From an uncultured Hyphomonadaceae bacterium (GTDB lineage: Bacteria; Pseudomonadota; Alphaproteobacteria; Caulobacterales; Maricaulaceae), in NCBI GenBank assembly GCA_913058335.1, contig CAJXPX010000003.1:167616-231615 (forward strand): 64,000 nt of DNA, given 5' to 3'. This document shows, piece by piece, positions 43,564 to 53,534 of the stretch. Position 1 is the first letter of the stretch. Every line of letters begins with the position of its first letter. Both the position numbers and the translations under genes were made by a program. A model generated the notes under the pieces. That model was not told the DNA's origin. It made no database searches and was given only the letters and a program-made list of their open reading frames with translations.

Positions 43564-46431
43564 CTAATATCGGAAACCAAGACGAATGCCATAGGTACGG
43601 GGGTCGCTATACGTTCCCTGAATTTCGCCGTTACTTCGCACAGTTATTCGGCCCAATGTGGCTTCGTTCTCTATGTTATGAACAAACACCTGAGCACTTA
43701 AACGCCCACTTCTGGAATCCCAAATCAACCGCGCGTCTGTTTTGAAAAAGCTTTCTTGCTCAATATTGGGAGCAGAAGGCGACAGCAGATAGGACCCTGT
43801 CCACTGCGTATTTAATTGCGGTGTCAAAAATCCGGCTTTCCCAAGGTCAAACTCATAAGAGGCCCCAAACTGCCCAGACCAATCCGGCGTGTTTTGCACG
43901 CGTAAATCCGTTGGAATATAGGCAAAGTTAAAACTCTCTATCCCAGTCTCTATGAAATCCTCAGGGTTGGTTTGCGCATTCGGGAAATACCCGCCGCCCA
44001 CACCGTAATTCTGAGGCGCGGTCGGAGGGAAGGCACCGCTACCGCATGAAGGCTCCGTGATATAGAAGCAGCTAAAGTTCGCCGGGCTAAATCGAGGGAA
44101 TTCATCATATCTGGAATGAAGGTAGTTAACAGCCGCATTTATCTTTAGACCCTCAAACGGTACAGCGACCATTGAAAACTCAGCGCCAGGAGCGTCTTGT
44201 TTCCCGACGTTAAAAATCGTTGTGACATTTCGCGGTTGGCCATCAATCGTAACGGCCTGAGTGCCCTGCTCCTGAAGGTCGGTATATTTGTTGTAAAACG
44301 CCGCAACGTTTACCTGCAAACGACCGTCGTAGAAACGGTTCTTCGAGCCAACCTCAAATGCTTTGACGCCTTCGGAGTCGAATGTGGTGATCGTGCCGGG
44401 TGAATTTGCAGCGGTTACGCCAGCGCCAAAACCGCCGGAATGTCGCCCCGTATTATAACTGGCATAGACCATGCTATCTGGCGTTATCTGATAATCGGCC
44501 GCGATACGATATGTGAAGAAATCAAATTCGCGTTCTCCGCATAGCGTATAAAAATAGTTTGGCACGACCGCGACGGCTTCGTCACTTTGGCCCGTGGATA
44601 TGCCTTGAGAAGTAAAGCCGCCACAAGTCGTATTAAAGTCGTCACTGTAAAAAGGATTCACAGCATAATAGTTTTGAGGGTCTGAAAAGCCCTGCGCCGC
44701 GGCGTACTGACCAGCAAAAACTGTCCCATTATCAGGAGACTGAGTAATGGTTTTATACTCTTTGTCATCAATTGTGTAACGCGCGCCGAGCGTAAGCGTC
44801 AGCTTATCTGATAAGTCGTAAGAACCCTGCCCGTATATCGCATAAGATTTGGTCTTGGCTGCTGCGACGTTCCGGAAATCGAAAAGGTTTCCTGTTGTGA
44901 AATTGACGCTACAAGCGGAGGGCGGAGTAGTGAAACTAAACTGACAGCCATTGCTTGACCCGCCAATACCGCCGCCTGCGCCATAATAGACGGGTAGCCC
45001 CTGCGCAGCAGCTGTCGCCGTAGAATAATTGCGGTTCAGATAATAAAAAGAACTTCCGTCGCGCCCCTCCTCTTCCAGATAAAAAGCACCAAGCGTGTAC
45101 TGCAATGGGCTATCAGGACTCGCCGATTGTAGCTGAAATTCTTGGGTGAATACATCTGACTGAGTCCCCGCCGAGAAATATTGCAAAGGAATAGGCACCC
45201 CATCGCCATCGCCGCCTGCGACGGTATCAAACTTGGTGTAAGAGGTAATGGACCGCAACTTAATCGTATCGTTCAAGTCAAAATTTATAACGCCGCTGTA
45301 TTGCTCCTGCTTGAGATCCTCAAACGGCACAGCATCATAGACTGACCCGTAAGGTCCGGGCAGCGGAATACCGATATCAGCACCGTTCACATCCGGAATA
45401 TTATCACGCAAAGCGTTCGTAAACGGGAGAAGGGTTCCAGTGCCGACATTTAGACCATTAAAACCACCAAGCCCCGGAGAGGTGCCAGTAAAGGTATAAG
45501 TCTCGCCATTAAAGTTTAAGGAGCCACCGGGCGGCGTTATTAAACTTGGGTCGACAGCGACGCCAACGACTTTACCATTAGCAGCGTTAAAACCCGCACC
45601 GCCCCGCTCAAAATAGCTGCCCCGCAGCAGGATCTCTAATCTGTCGTCGAGTGAGGGTGGAGCCCACCGTAAAGTTCCGCGGAAATAATCTTCGTCTTTA
45701 TCCTGAAGGTCAGCATCTTCTGATACAACACTTTCCAAAAATCCGTCTCTTCGCTCCACTGCCCCAGCCACGCGTAAAGCCAAACCCTCCGCAATCGGTA
45801 AGTTAGCAAAACCTTCGGCCCGAACGCGATCATAATTTCCGAGAGTGAAGTCCAATCCACCCTCTGAAATATCGGACGGAGCCGCAGTCGTTAGAGAGAT
45901 GTTACCCCCATAGCTATTCCGACCAAAAAGCGTACCTTGCGGGCCTTTTTGAACTTCAACACGTTCAAGATCGACAAGCGCGGCCGTCGCTTGCTGAGGA
46001 CGGGCTTGGTAAATCTCATCAATGTAAAAGCCGATTCGTGGATCGGAGTTTAACCCGATCGCCTCTGTATAAACCCCGCGGATAGCCGGTCGTTGTGCAG
46101 AGCCTGTGCGGGCAAGCCTTAACCCTGGTACGACCTGCTCCAAACGACTTACGTCACTAATGTCTTTTTCGAGAATTTCTTCCCGGCTAATCGCGGTTAC
46201 CGAAATTGGAACATCCTGAAGATTTTCCTCGCGGCGTTGCGACGTAACAATCACCTCATCCACAGCCGAAGTTGCTGACCGGACCGCGGCTCCTTGCTGC
46301 AGGTCAGCCGAAGCTGATGCACTATCAGTCTGCTCAGCATTCTGCGCGACCGCGGCCGTCGACATAGCAATTGCTAGCGATGCGGCACTCGTCGTGAGGC
46401 CAAGAGTTCTAATCGAAAATAGTTTGTTCAT
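43564..46431 (-). CDS. TonB-dependent outer membrane receptor (first)
   Basis: The receptor is about 955 aa from the ATG at 46431, which has GGGAGAG 5 nt before it. A signal peptide ends near AAVAQNAEQ. The TonB box region (DEVIVTSQRREENLQDVPIS) is followed by the plug domain (about 65-190, GPQGTLFGRNSYGGNI) and a 22-strand barrel that ends in RLGFRY. Such receptors import bulky or scarce substrates. The operator at 46472-46487 lies 41 bp upstream of the start. Confidence 0.93.
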   Translation of the reverse strand: MNKLFSIRTLGLTTSAASLAIAMSTAAVAQNAEQTDSASASADLQQGAAVRSATSAVDEVIVTSQRREENLQDVPISVTAISREEILEKDISDVSRLEQVVPGLRLARTGSAQRPAIRGVYTEAIGLNSDPRIGFYIDEIYQARPQQATAALVDLERVEVQKGPQGTLFGRNSYGGNISLTTAAPSDISEGGLDFTLGNYDRVRAEGFANLPIAEGLALRVAGAVERRDGFLESVVSEDADLQDKDEDYFRGTLRWAPPSLDDRLEILLRGSYFERGGAGFNAANGKVVGVAVDPSLITPPGGSLNFNGETYTFTGTSPGLGGFNGLNVGTGTLLPFTNALRDNIPDVNGADIGIPLPGPYGSVYDAVPFEDLKQEQYSGVINFDLNDTIKLRSITSYTKFDTVAGGDGDGVPIPLQYFSAGTQSDVFTQEFQLQSASPDSPLQYTLGAFYLEEEGRDGSSFYYLNRNYSTATAAAQGLPVYYGAGGGIGGSSNGCQFSFTTPPSACSVNFTTGNLFDFRNVAAAKTKSYAIYGQGSYDLSDKLTLTLGARYTIDDKEYKTITQSPDNGTVFAGQYAAAQGFSDPQNYYAVNPFYSDDFNTTCGGFTSQGISTGQSDEAVAVVPNYFYTLCGEREFDFFTYRIAADYQITPDSMVYASYNTGRHSGGFGAGVTAANSPGTITTFDSEGVKAFEVGSKNRFYDGRLQVNVAAFYNKYTDLQEQGTQAVTIDGQPRNVTTIFNVGKQDAPGAEFSMVAVPFEGLKINAAVNYLHSRYDEFPRFSPANFSCFYITEPSCGSGAFPPTAPQNYGVGGGYFPNAQTNPEDFIETGIESFNFAYIPTDLRVQNTPDWSGQFGASYEFDLGKAGFLTPQLNTQWTGSYLLSPSAPNIEQESFFKTDARLIWDSRSGRLSAQVFVHNIENEATLGRITVRSNGEIQGTYSDPRTYGIRLGFRY

Positions 46432-46471
46432 GCGTACTCTCCCTACTACATGACCCCTTCGATATTTCAAA

Positions 46472-46487
46472 TTGCATTCGAAGTCAA
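46472..46487. promoter_or_regulatory. Hybrid LacI-type operator before TonB receptor 1
   Basis: TTGCATTCGAAGTCAA, identical to the site before the bicupin gene, 41 bp before the receptor's ATG. Confidence 0.75.
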
Positions 46488-46583
46488 TTCTTAAATTTTT
46501 TGCCCTCAGAAAGCAATCGTAAATTGCTAAGAGATCATATTCGTGAATAGGCGAGCAAGTTTACCCCTTTCTCTCGACACCTA

Positions 46584-46599
46584 TTGACTTCGAAGTCAA
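46584..46599. promoter_or_regulatory. Second-type operator before the MFS gene
   Basis: Perfect palindrome TTGACTTCGAAGTCAA, made of two copies of the alternative half-site, 112 bp from the receptor operator and 81 bp before the MFS start. Confidence 0.75.
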
Positions 46600-46679
46600 T
46601 CTCATCGAAGCAGGTTTTGCGCTCGCTTCGTGCTCGGAACTTATTCGAGAGTTAAATAGACGGCGCAGGAGAAGTTGTT

Positions 46680-47924
46680 TTGCTGAAACGTTCAAAAACT
46701 CGACACGCTAGTGAACTAAGCCTTACCCTTAGAGTAATCGCCTACCTTTCCATTTTGATTGGGTACGTATTCTATTGCTACAACTACATAGTTTTAGGGT
46801 ACGTCCGACCCTATCTCGTTTCCAAAGTCGGATTTACAATTGCCGACACAGCCATCATCTCAATGGCCGGTAATATTGGCGTGACAGTTGGGGCTATTTT
46901 CTGGGCCGGCTTTATTGCCCGTGCCGGACGACGAAAAACAATCGTAATTATCGCAGTCGGCATTGGCGCGCTCGCCTTAATTCAGGCGTCGACCAAAGTT
47001 TTAGGCGTGTGGATTGGCTCGCGCTTGCTGATGGACGGGCTTTTGGGCGGATATTACGTTGTCGCAACCAGTTTAGTCGTCGCTCTCTTTCCGGCCGCGA
47101 ACAGAGCAAAGCTCGTCGCGCTTAATTCGGCCATGTATCCCGGCGCGAATATATTAATCGGCGTGCTTGGCGGATGGCTAGGCGAGGAAAACTGGCAGTT
47201 TTTACTATGGCTTGCAGCCGCCCCTCTTCCGATTTCCATTTTTCTCTTCTTTGCCGTCCCGCCCGATAAAACGTACCATCCATATGACGAAGATGGAGAG
47301 GAGAATGAAAAACAGGCGACCGGACGCTGGAGCGAAATGTTTAGCCCCCAGCTCCGCTGGTTGACTGCAGGCTGCGTATTGCTCTCAGGCATTGACTTTA
47401 ACGCCTATCAACTTTTTCAGGGATTCCTGACTATCTACATAAAGATTACACTTTCCATGTCCGCTGCCGCGATGGGTACCATCATTGCCTTTACGAGCGC
47501 CGGGGCCTTTATCGGGAACTTTGTTTGGGCTGTGATAGCGGATCGCTATGGTCGTAGAATTCCCTTCATAGGGTACGTTATTGCGGCAGTCATGGTCCTC
47601 GCCTTCATCCAACCCAACCTCAACCAGTACCATTTATCGGCGCTCGGCTTTGTTTTCGGTTTCGGAATGTCCTGTACGACGGCATGGGGGGCGTGGTTCG
47701 CGGAGCTGTTTCCAATTCATCTGCGCGCTCACGGCGCAGCCCTATTCCATGCCGGACATATCCTTGCCCTGGGGTCGCCCCTGCTTGCTGCCTATACTGC
47801 CGAAGTTTTTGGAATGCGGACATCCATGAGCTTTGCGGCGATGGTTTACTTAGCGGGAGCAATTCTGTGGTTTAAAATGCCTGAGACTAAGGTTCCTAGA
47901 TCACAGCAAAAAGAAATTAATTAA
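46680..47924 (+). CDS. MFS transporter (metabolite:H+ symporter type)
   Basis: The 414-aa protein has twelve predicted spans with the two MFS loop motifs ARAGRRKT and DRYGRRIP. The overall pattern is that of the aromatic-acid or sugar-acid symporters. The start is TTG, supported by AGGAGAAG 5 nt upstream. It is divergent from TonB receptor 1 and heads an operon with an NTF2-like protein and a TPR-sulfotransferase. It is a second inner-membrane importer next to the GPH symporter, so the cluster may import two molecule types. Confidence 0.85.
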   Translation: MLKRSKTRHASELSLTLRVIAYLSILIGYVFYCYNYIVLGYVRPYLVSKVGFTIADTAIISMAGNIGVTVGAIFWAGFIARAGRRKTIVIIAVGIGALALIQASTKVLGVWIGSRLLMDGLLGGYYVVATSLVVALFPAANRAKLVALNSAMYPGANILIGVLGGWLGEENWQFLLWLAAAPLPISIFLFFAVPPDKTYHPYDEDGEENEKQATGRWSEMFSPQLRWLTAGCVLLSGIDFNAYQLFQGFLTIYIKITLSMSAAAMGTIIAFTSAGAFIGNFVWAVIADRYGRRIPFIGYVIAAVMVLAFIQPNLNQYHLSALGFVFGFGMSCTTAWGAWFAELFPIHLRAHGAALFHAGHILALGSPLLAAYTAEVFGMRTSMSFAAMVYLAGAILWFKMPETKVPRSQQKEIN

Positions 47925-47927
47925 ATT

Positions 47928-49013
47928 ATGTCACTTAACCTTTTAGAGCCAAACACTATGCAACCCTCTATCACCGACCTTCCATTTGAGCTTCCGGACC
48001 GTCCGAGGGTCAGGCGAGTACGAAAATGTAATACCACGCCAAGTCGAGAGCGCACTCAACCCATGCAGGGGTTTGAAGATCGCTTTACCGACATAGTGGA
48101 TTACATCGTACGAATTACCGATGAGATTTGGCAAGACCGAGCTGTTGGCTATATCCACGATACCTACGATGCCAATTGTGTGATTTATTCCAGTTATGGC
48201 GTGACTCGCACTGCGGACGCAGTCGTAAAATCCACCATTGCAGGAATTGTCGATGCACCAGACAGCGACACCAATCATCTCAATGTTGCGTGGGACGGTA
48301 ACGAAACTGATGGATTTTATACTGCCCATCTTGGGTTTGGGTTTGCAACAAATATCGCCCCTACTGACTATGGCGATGCAACGGGTCGACGGTATTTCCT
48401 TCGCTTCGCAGCAGATTGCATTAGCGCGGCCAATAAGATCCATACTGAATGGCTTGTTCGAGACAATGGCGCCATGGTGCGCCAAATAGGTCTTGACCTT
48501 GACGAAGCGGCACAGCGCGTGGCCGAAAAAGATATAGACGAGCCTTACATCATAATGCCCCCAGTGCCTGGAGCAGAACAAGAGGAGCTAAAACTTTCCT
48601 CAGTCGAGTCGTGGGCCCACGAATTATTCAACGTCCTTTGGAATGAGCGCCGGTTTGATAAAGTGGGGAAATTTTATGCACCAAACGCTATAGTTCATTC
48701 CGGCGGTGGACGCACCGTGCAAGGAATACCGGCTATTTCAAATTTACAACTCAGTATTTTAGCTTCGATTCCTGATGGTAAAATGCAAATTGAGAATGTC
48801 TGCTGGTCAGATGAAACCGACGGCATAATTGTTGCTGTCCGCTGGGTTCTAGTCGGCACTAGCGGGCGCGGCGGGATTCTCGGCCACAAGCTCCCTGTAG
48901 GCCGCCCGGTTTTCATGATGGGAAGCTCACATCTCAGACTTGATGGTCCAAGAGTTGTTGAAGAATGCACCGTATTTGACGAGGTGGCGGTGATGGCAAT
49001 GGCATATCGTTGA
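47928..49013 (+). CDS. Double NTF2/SnoaL-like protein (copy 4)
   Basis: The 361-aa protein starts 3 nt after the MFS stop (or at the ATG 47958, by alignment with the paralogue at 41420). It shares LPDRPRVRRVR, FTDIVDYIVRITDEIWQDRA, IHTEWLVRDNGAMVRQ and the second-domain VHSGGGRTVQGI with that protein. It is therefore a duplicated partner on the other strand of the cluster. Its stop overlaps the sulfotransferase start as TGATG. Activity is unknown. Confidence 0.8.
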   Translation: MSLNLLEPNTMQPSITDLPFELPDRPRVRRVRKCNTTPSRERTQPMQGFEDRFTDIVDYIVRITDEIWQDRAVGYIHDTYDANCVIYSSYGVTRTADAVVKSTIAGIVDAPDSDTNHLNVAWDGNETDGFYTAHLGFGFATNIAPTDYGDATGRRYFLRFAADCISAANKIHTEWLVRDNGAMVRQIGLDLDEAAQRVAEKDIDEPYIIMPPVPGAEQEELKLSSVESWAHELFNVLWNERRFDKVGKFYAPNAIVHSGGGRTVQGIPAISNLQLSILASIPDGKMQIENVCWSDETDGIIVAVRWVLVGTSGRGGILGHKLPVGRPVFMMGSSHLRLDGPRVVEECTVFDEVAVMAMAYR

Positions 49014-50641
49014 TGACCCTCAAAAAGAAAATTGAAGCGGCCTTGCGCAACCCAAGCCTAATAGCGGCGGCGCGCGCCTTAACGGATGACCAACTCGATA
49101 TTGCGGAACGGTTATTAAAAGAGCGGCTACATTCGGCCCCAACTGACGTGGCGGCCATTCGAATGCTCGCGGAAGTCGCAGCCAGGTTGGCCCGTTATCG
49201 TGATGCCGAAAAACTACTAGCCAGAGCCTTGCAGCTTGAACCTGATTTTCATGCCGCAAGAGCGAATTATGTTACAGTTTTGCATCGCCAAAGCCAATTT
49301 ACCGAAGCATTAGCAGAAGCAGAAAAACTCATTGCAGCCGAGCCTGGAAATCTAGGGCACTTGGCTCTGAAAGCTGCCGTTTTAGTCCGCACCGGAGAGT
49401 ATGATTCTGCAATTGAAGCCTATGAGAAAATTCTTTTCCGCCACCCAGGTCAATCACGCCTATGGGTGAGTTATGGGCACGTTTTAAAAACCGTCGGGCA
49501 GCAAAAGAAGAGCGTGAATGCCTATCGAAAAGCTATTGAGCAAACACCTTCACTAGGCGACGCTTGGTGGAGCCTCGCGAACTTGAAAACAGTAGCCTTT
49601 GAGACTCATGAAATTGAACAAATGCACGAGGCGTTAGAAGATGTTCCAACAAAGGCTGATGGCTATCATCTGCATTTTGCTCTAGGCAAGGCGTATGAAG
49701 ATAGATCGAACTATCCGTCCTCATTTCATCACTATGCTCAGGGAAATAAAATGAGGCGGTCTGAGCTTCCCTACAATGCAGATAACACAACCCTGCATAT
49801 GGAGAATACGCGTAAACTGCTGACGCATGAAGTCTTTCAACAGCGTCAATCAGGGGGCCATCCGTCCAACGAACCCATCTTCATCGTCGGACTACCACGT
49901 TCCGGGTCCACTTTGCTTGAGCAAATCCTGTCCTCACACAGCAACATTGAAGGCACTATGGAGCTACCCGACATAGGGACTATTGCTGCAGATCTTGGCG
50001 GACGTTATTCCGACGATAAAGGCACCTCAAAAACCGGATATCTTGAGCGACTACTTTCGTTGAGCGACGGAGAGCGGTTCGAACTCGGGCAGCGATATTT
50101 GGATGGCACACGAATACAGCGCAAAACTCATTGCCCTAGATTCATCGACAAAATGCCGAATAATTTTGCGCATATCGGCCTGATTCATTTAATACTTCCC
50201 AACGCGACAATCATCGACGCGAGACGCCACCCGATGGCAAACTGCTTTTCCGCGTTTAAACAGCACTTTTCTCGCGGACAGGGATTTACCTACGATCTGA
50301 AAGATCTTGGACGCTACTGGAGCGATTATACAAAACTTCTGGATCATTACGACAGGGCACTCCCGGAACGAGTCCACAGAGTTCACCACGAACATTTGCT
50401 GCGAGATCCGGAGGCTGAGATCCGCGCTCTTCTCTCCCATGCAGAATTATCGTTTGAAGACGCCTGCCTATCGCCCCATCTCAACGCTAGACCGGTTCGC
50501 ACAGCAAGCTCCGAACAGGTGAGACGCCCTATTGCGTCGAAGCCAGACGAAGTGTGGCGTTACTATCAAGAATTCCTTGAGCCGCTAAGGCGCGCCCTAG
50601 GCAATAAGATTGATCAGTACCCCTCCCCAGAAGCTCTCTAA
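49013..50641 (+). CDS. TPR-containing sulfotransferase-family protein
   Basis: The N-terminal half (about residues 1-240) is a run of tetratricopeptide repeats (ALQLEPDFHAARANYVTVLH, YDSAIEAYEKILFRHPGQSR). The C-terminal half is a sulfotransferase domain with the PAPS 5'-phosphosulfate loop EPIFIVGLPRSGSTLLEQ. The ATG at 49013 overlaps the stop of the NTF2-like gene. A sulfuryl transfer inside a catabolic operon is unexpected; it could tag a metabolite or a peptide. Cytoplasmic, no signal peptide. Confidence 0.82.
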   Translation: MTLKKKIEAALRNPSLIAAARALTDDQLDIAERLLKERLHSAPTDVAAIRMLAEVAARLARYRDAEKLLARALQLEPDFHAARANYVTVLHRQSQFTEALAEAEKLIAAEPGNLGHLALKAAVLVRTGEYDSAIEAYEKILFRHPGQSRLWVSYGHVLKTVGQQKKSVNAYRKAIEQTPSLGDAWWSLANLKTVAFETHEIEQMHEALEDVPTKADGYHLHFALGKAYEDRSNYPSSFHHYAQGNKMRRSELPYNADNTTLHMENTRKLLTHEVFQQRQSGGHPSNEPIFIVGLPRSGSTLLEQILSSHSNIEGTMELPDIGTIAADLGGRYSDDKGTSKTGYLERLLSLSDGERFELGQRYLDGTRIQRKTHCPRFIDKMPNNFAHIGLIHLILPNATIIDARRHPMANCFSAFKQHFSRGQGFTYDLKDLGRYWSDYTKLLDHYDRALPERVHRVHHEHLLRDPEAEIRALLSHAELSFEDACLSPHLNARPVRTASSEQVRRPIASKPDEVWRYYQEFLEPLRRALGNKIDQYPSPEAL

Positions 50642-50659
50642 TTTGGTCAAGATTGAATA

Positions 50660-50675
50660 TTGCATTGGAATGCAA
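50660..50675. promoter_or_regulatory. LacI-type operator before TonB receptor 2
   Basis: TTGCATTGGAATGCAA differs from the perfect operator at one central base. It lies 78 bp before the ATG at 50754. Confidence 0.7.
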
Positions 50676-50753
50676 TATTTGATAGCAAAACTGAGCAATT
50701 TAAGAATATATTGCATCAATCACACGCTGAACTTCAGCGAAGGGGACACATAA

Positions 50754-53174
50754 ATGACTGATTTTAATATAAATTCTAGCAGACTCGCCTTGCTTGCCAG
50801 CACAGCCTTTATTGTGACTGCGACATCAACTGTGGCCTTTGGGCAAACTTCAGAAAATAGACAAGTGAATGACGAAATTATTGTTACATCGCAAAAGCGA
50901 GCTCAGTCATTACAAGATGTGCCGGCAAGTATTACGGCCCTGACAACCGACAAACTTGAAGCCCTCCAAGTTCGAAATTTTGACGACTATATAACTTTTT
51001 TACCGAGCGCGAGTTTCACCACCGGGAGCACCGGCGTCCCGGGAAATAGCTCCGTTTCGTTCCGCGGAATTGTTACCGATGGGGGGCTTATCACCTCTGG
51101 CACACTGCCAACTGTCGGTACCTACCTAGATGAGCAGCCCGTGACCTCCATTCTCGGCACTGTCGACACGCACATATACGACATTTCCCGCGTCGAGGCT
51201 CTCGCCGGACCGCAAGGCACACTCTACGGCGCCTCGAGCCAAGCAGGAACGGTTCGCATCATTACAAATAAACCAGATCACACTGATTTGTATGGTCGGG
51301 CGGATGTCGAATTGAATAAAATATCAAACGGTGACTGGGGGACACAACTTGAAGGCTTCATCAACGCCCCTCTGGTTAAAGACCGTGTCGCTCTCCGGGC
51401 TGTCGGTTGGTATGAACATACCGGCGGCTATATTGATAATGTTCAAGGCAGCAGAACCTTTGCGAGCTCGGGCATTACTCAGGACAACTCTGAATTGGTC
51501 GAAGAAGATCATAACGATGTAGATAAAATCGGCTTGCGCGCGCAATTGGGTATTGATTTGAACGAAGACTGGACTGTCACACCTTCGATAATTGCGCAGC
51601 AAACTAAATGGGATGGCAGCTTTCAATCTGACGATGACAAGGTTGGCGAGCTAGAAGTTGCTCATTACTATCCAGAATTTGGTGAGGATAGCTGGTATCA
51701 ACTTGGAGCGACCATAACTGGGAAAATTTCGGATTTTGAAGTCACCTATGCCGGTTATTACATGCAGCGTGATATTGATACGCAGAATGATTATTCAGAC
51801 TATGGGTTCTTTTATGATCTTGTCGCTGGCTCGGGGGCGGGTATCGTCAATAACGCCGGAGAACTCATCGACCCGTCACAAATAAATACCAACACATTCA
51901 ATCTTGAAAAATTCAGTCACGAACTTCGCATAGCAACTCCGCAAGAAGAGCGAACCCGTGCTATCGCAGGCCTATTTTATCAAAGCCAATCCCAACGCGA
52001 TGAAAACAATTATTTGACTCCCGGCTTCGCAGATAATCTTTCTATACCGGGTCGCCCAGGACAGGTCTGGCTCACGAAGCAAGATCGGGAAGACCGTGAT
52101 TATGCAATTTTTGCGCAAGGTGAATTTGACGTCACAGAAAAGTTCACGATAACTGGCGGCCTGCGTGGGTATAAATTTGACAACTCCTTAGTAGGCTTTT
52201 TTGGTGTGAACACGACGTTTTATGGAACCGGCGTGCGTCAATGTCTGGGCCGTGAACAGGGTGGCGGCCCATTCGGGTTAGGCCCCGTTGTCGTCCCCGG
52301 CAGCCCATGCACCAATCTCGGCGTCCTCAATGAGGATGGGTCAGTTTCGCCAAAGCGATCTGAAGGTGATGGGTTTACGTGGCGTGCAAACGCAAAATAT
52401 GAAATATCGGCAAACAATCTGGTTTTTGCGACTTATTCAACAGGATTCCGTCCCGGCGGGGTTAACCGCGGAGGCGATGCAGAACCATTCGACGCTGACA
52501 AACTCATCAATTATGAGGTCGGCACAAAGAACAGCTTTTTCGATAACCAACTGACCTTGAATGCCACAGCATTTTTGGCAAATTGGAAAGACGTTCAGAT
52601 CAGCTACCAACCTCCCGGAGGCGGCGGTGTCGTATTAATCGGAAATGTGGGCCAAGCGAGTTCAAAGGGTATCGAGGGCGACATGACCTTGCGGCCCATG
52701 CAAGGCCTTTCACTTAGCGCGGGCGCCAGCTTCATCGACGCAAAACTGGATGAACCCTTCGTTCTATATGGTCAAATAACTGCGCCTGCAGGTCAAAAAT
52801 TGCCGCTCACGCCCAAATTCAAAAGCAACCTAGTGGGACGGTATGAATGGTCACAGGGTGATAGCGATGTGCACGTTCAAGTCTCCGGGGCTTATATTGG
52901 CGAGAGAAACCCAGTTGTGACAACAAGTGACGTCGCTAAAACAGGTTTATTGCCAGAGTATTTTACGCTTGGCGCCTCTGTCGGCTGGGCCCTCGATGAA
53001 TGGGATGTAGAGTTGTACGCTCGAAACCTCACCGATGCCCGCGGACAAAAAACAAGAAACGCGCGGTGTAACATTAATATTTGCGGACCAACTGCCGCAG
53101 ATCCCGTCGGAGAAATCTACCGAATTTACATCCAGCCACGGACAATTGGTCTGCGTGTCGGACGGAACTTCTAA
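50754..53174 (+). CDS. TonB-dependent outer membrane receptor (second)
   Basis: The 806-aa receptor has a signal peptide (cleavage near VAFGQT), TonB-box region NDEIIVTSQKRAQSLQDVPA, a plug domain (about 50-170, GPQGTLYGASSQAGTV) and a barrel that ends in RVGRNF. AAGGGG precedes the ATG. It is a different subfamily member from the first receptor and could handle a second substrate or a derivative. The operator upstream ties it to the LacI regulon. Confidence 0.93.
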   Translation: MTDFNINSSRLALLASTAFIVTATSTVAFGQTSENRQVNDEIIVTSQKRAQSLQDVPASITALTTDKLEALQVRNFDDYITFLPSASFTTGSTGVPGNSSVSFRGIVTDGGLITSGTLPTVGTYLDEQPVTSILGTVDTHIYDISRVEALAGPQGTLYGASSQAGTVRIITNKPDHTDLYGRADVELNKISNGDWGTQLEGFINAPLVKDRVALRAVGWYEHTGGYIDNVQGSRTFASSGITQDNSELVEEDHNDVDKIGLRAQLGIDLNEDWTVTPSIIAQQTKWDGSFQSDDDKVGELEVAHYYPEFGEDSWYQLGATITGKISDFEVTYAGYYMQRDIDTQNDYSDYGFFYDLVAGSGAGIVNNAGELIDPSQINTNTFNLEKFSHELRIATPQEERTRAIAGLFYQSQSQRDENNYLTPGFADNLSIPGRPGQVWLTKQDREDRDYAIFAQGEFDVTEKFTITGGLRGYKFDNSLVGFFGVNTTFYGTGVRQCLGREQGGGPFGLGPVVVPGSPCTNLGVLNEDGSVSPKRSEGDGFTWRANAKYEISANNLVFATYSTGFRPGGVNRGGDAEPFDADKLINYEVGTKNSFFDNQLTLNATAFLANWKDVQISYQPPGGGGVVLIGNVGQASSKGIEGDMTLRPMQGLSLSAGASFIDAKLDEPFVLYGQITAPAGQKLPLTPKFKSNLVGRYEWSQGDSDVHVQVSGAYIGERNPVVTTSDVAKTGLLPEYFTLGASVGWALDEWDVELYARNLTDARGQKTRNARCNINICGPTAADPVGEIYRIYIQPRTIGLRVGRNF

Positions 53175-53245
53175 AAAATTATTCCTTGCGGCTTGGAAAG
53201 AGATTCAGAGCCGGAACGCAAACGATAATCTTTAGGCCTACCTTT

Positions 53246-53285
53246 AGCACTCATTACCACCAACCTACTTTTGGTAATGGGTGCT
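53246..53285 (+). terminator. Hairpin after TonB receptor 2
   Basis: A 14-bp stem (53246-53259 with 53272-53285, one G-U pair) around a 12-nt loop, without a clear T-run. It is a likely transcript end or stabilising hairpin. Confidence 0.5.
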
Positions 53286-53534
53286 TATGTATGCCGGGGT
53301 AGATGACCTTATCGATTTTCAAAGGCCTTTTTAATTCTCGAGATTAGTTAATCTATTTTCGTCACCCCTTCTGATTGAACTTCTATATTTTAATGAGACA
53401 ACAGAAAGGTGCATGGCGAGATCCAAACTCAGCCAGCGCATTGTCCGCCAGACGAGGAAAATTAGTCATAAAATTAATTTTCGGACCGGCAAATTCGGGT
53501 CGCTATATCGCGAAGCTAGAAAGCACTCCGAAAC

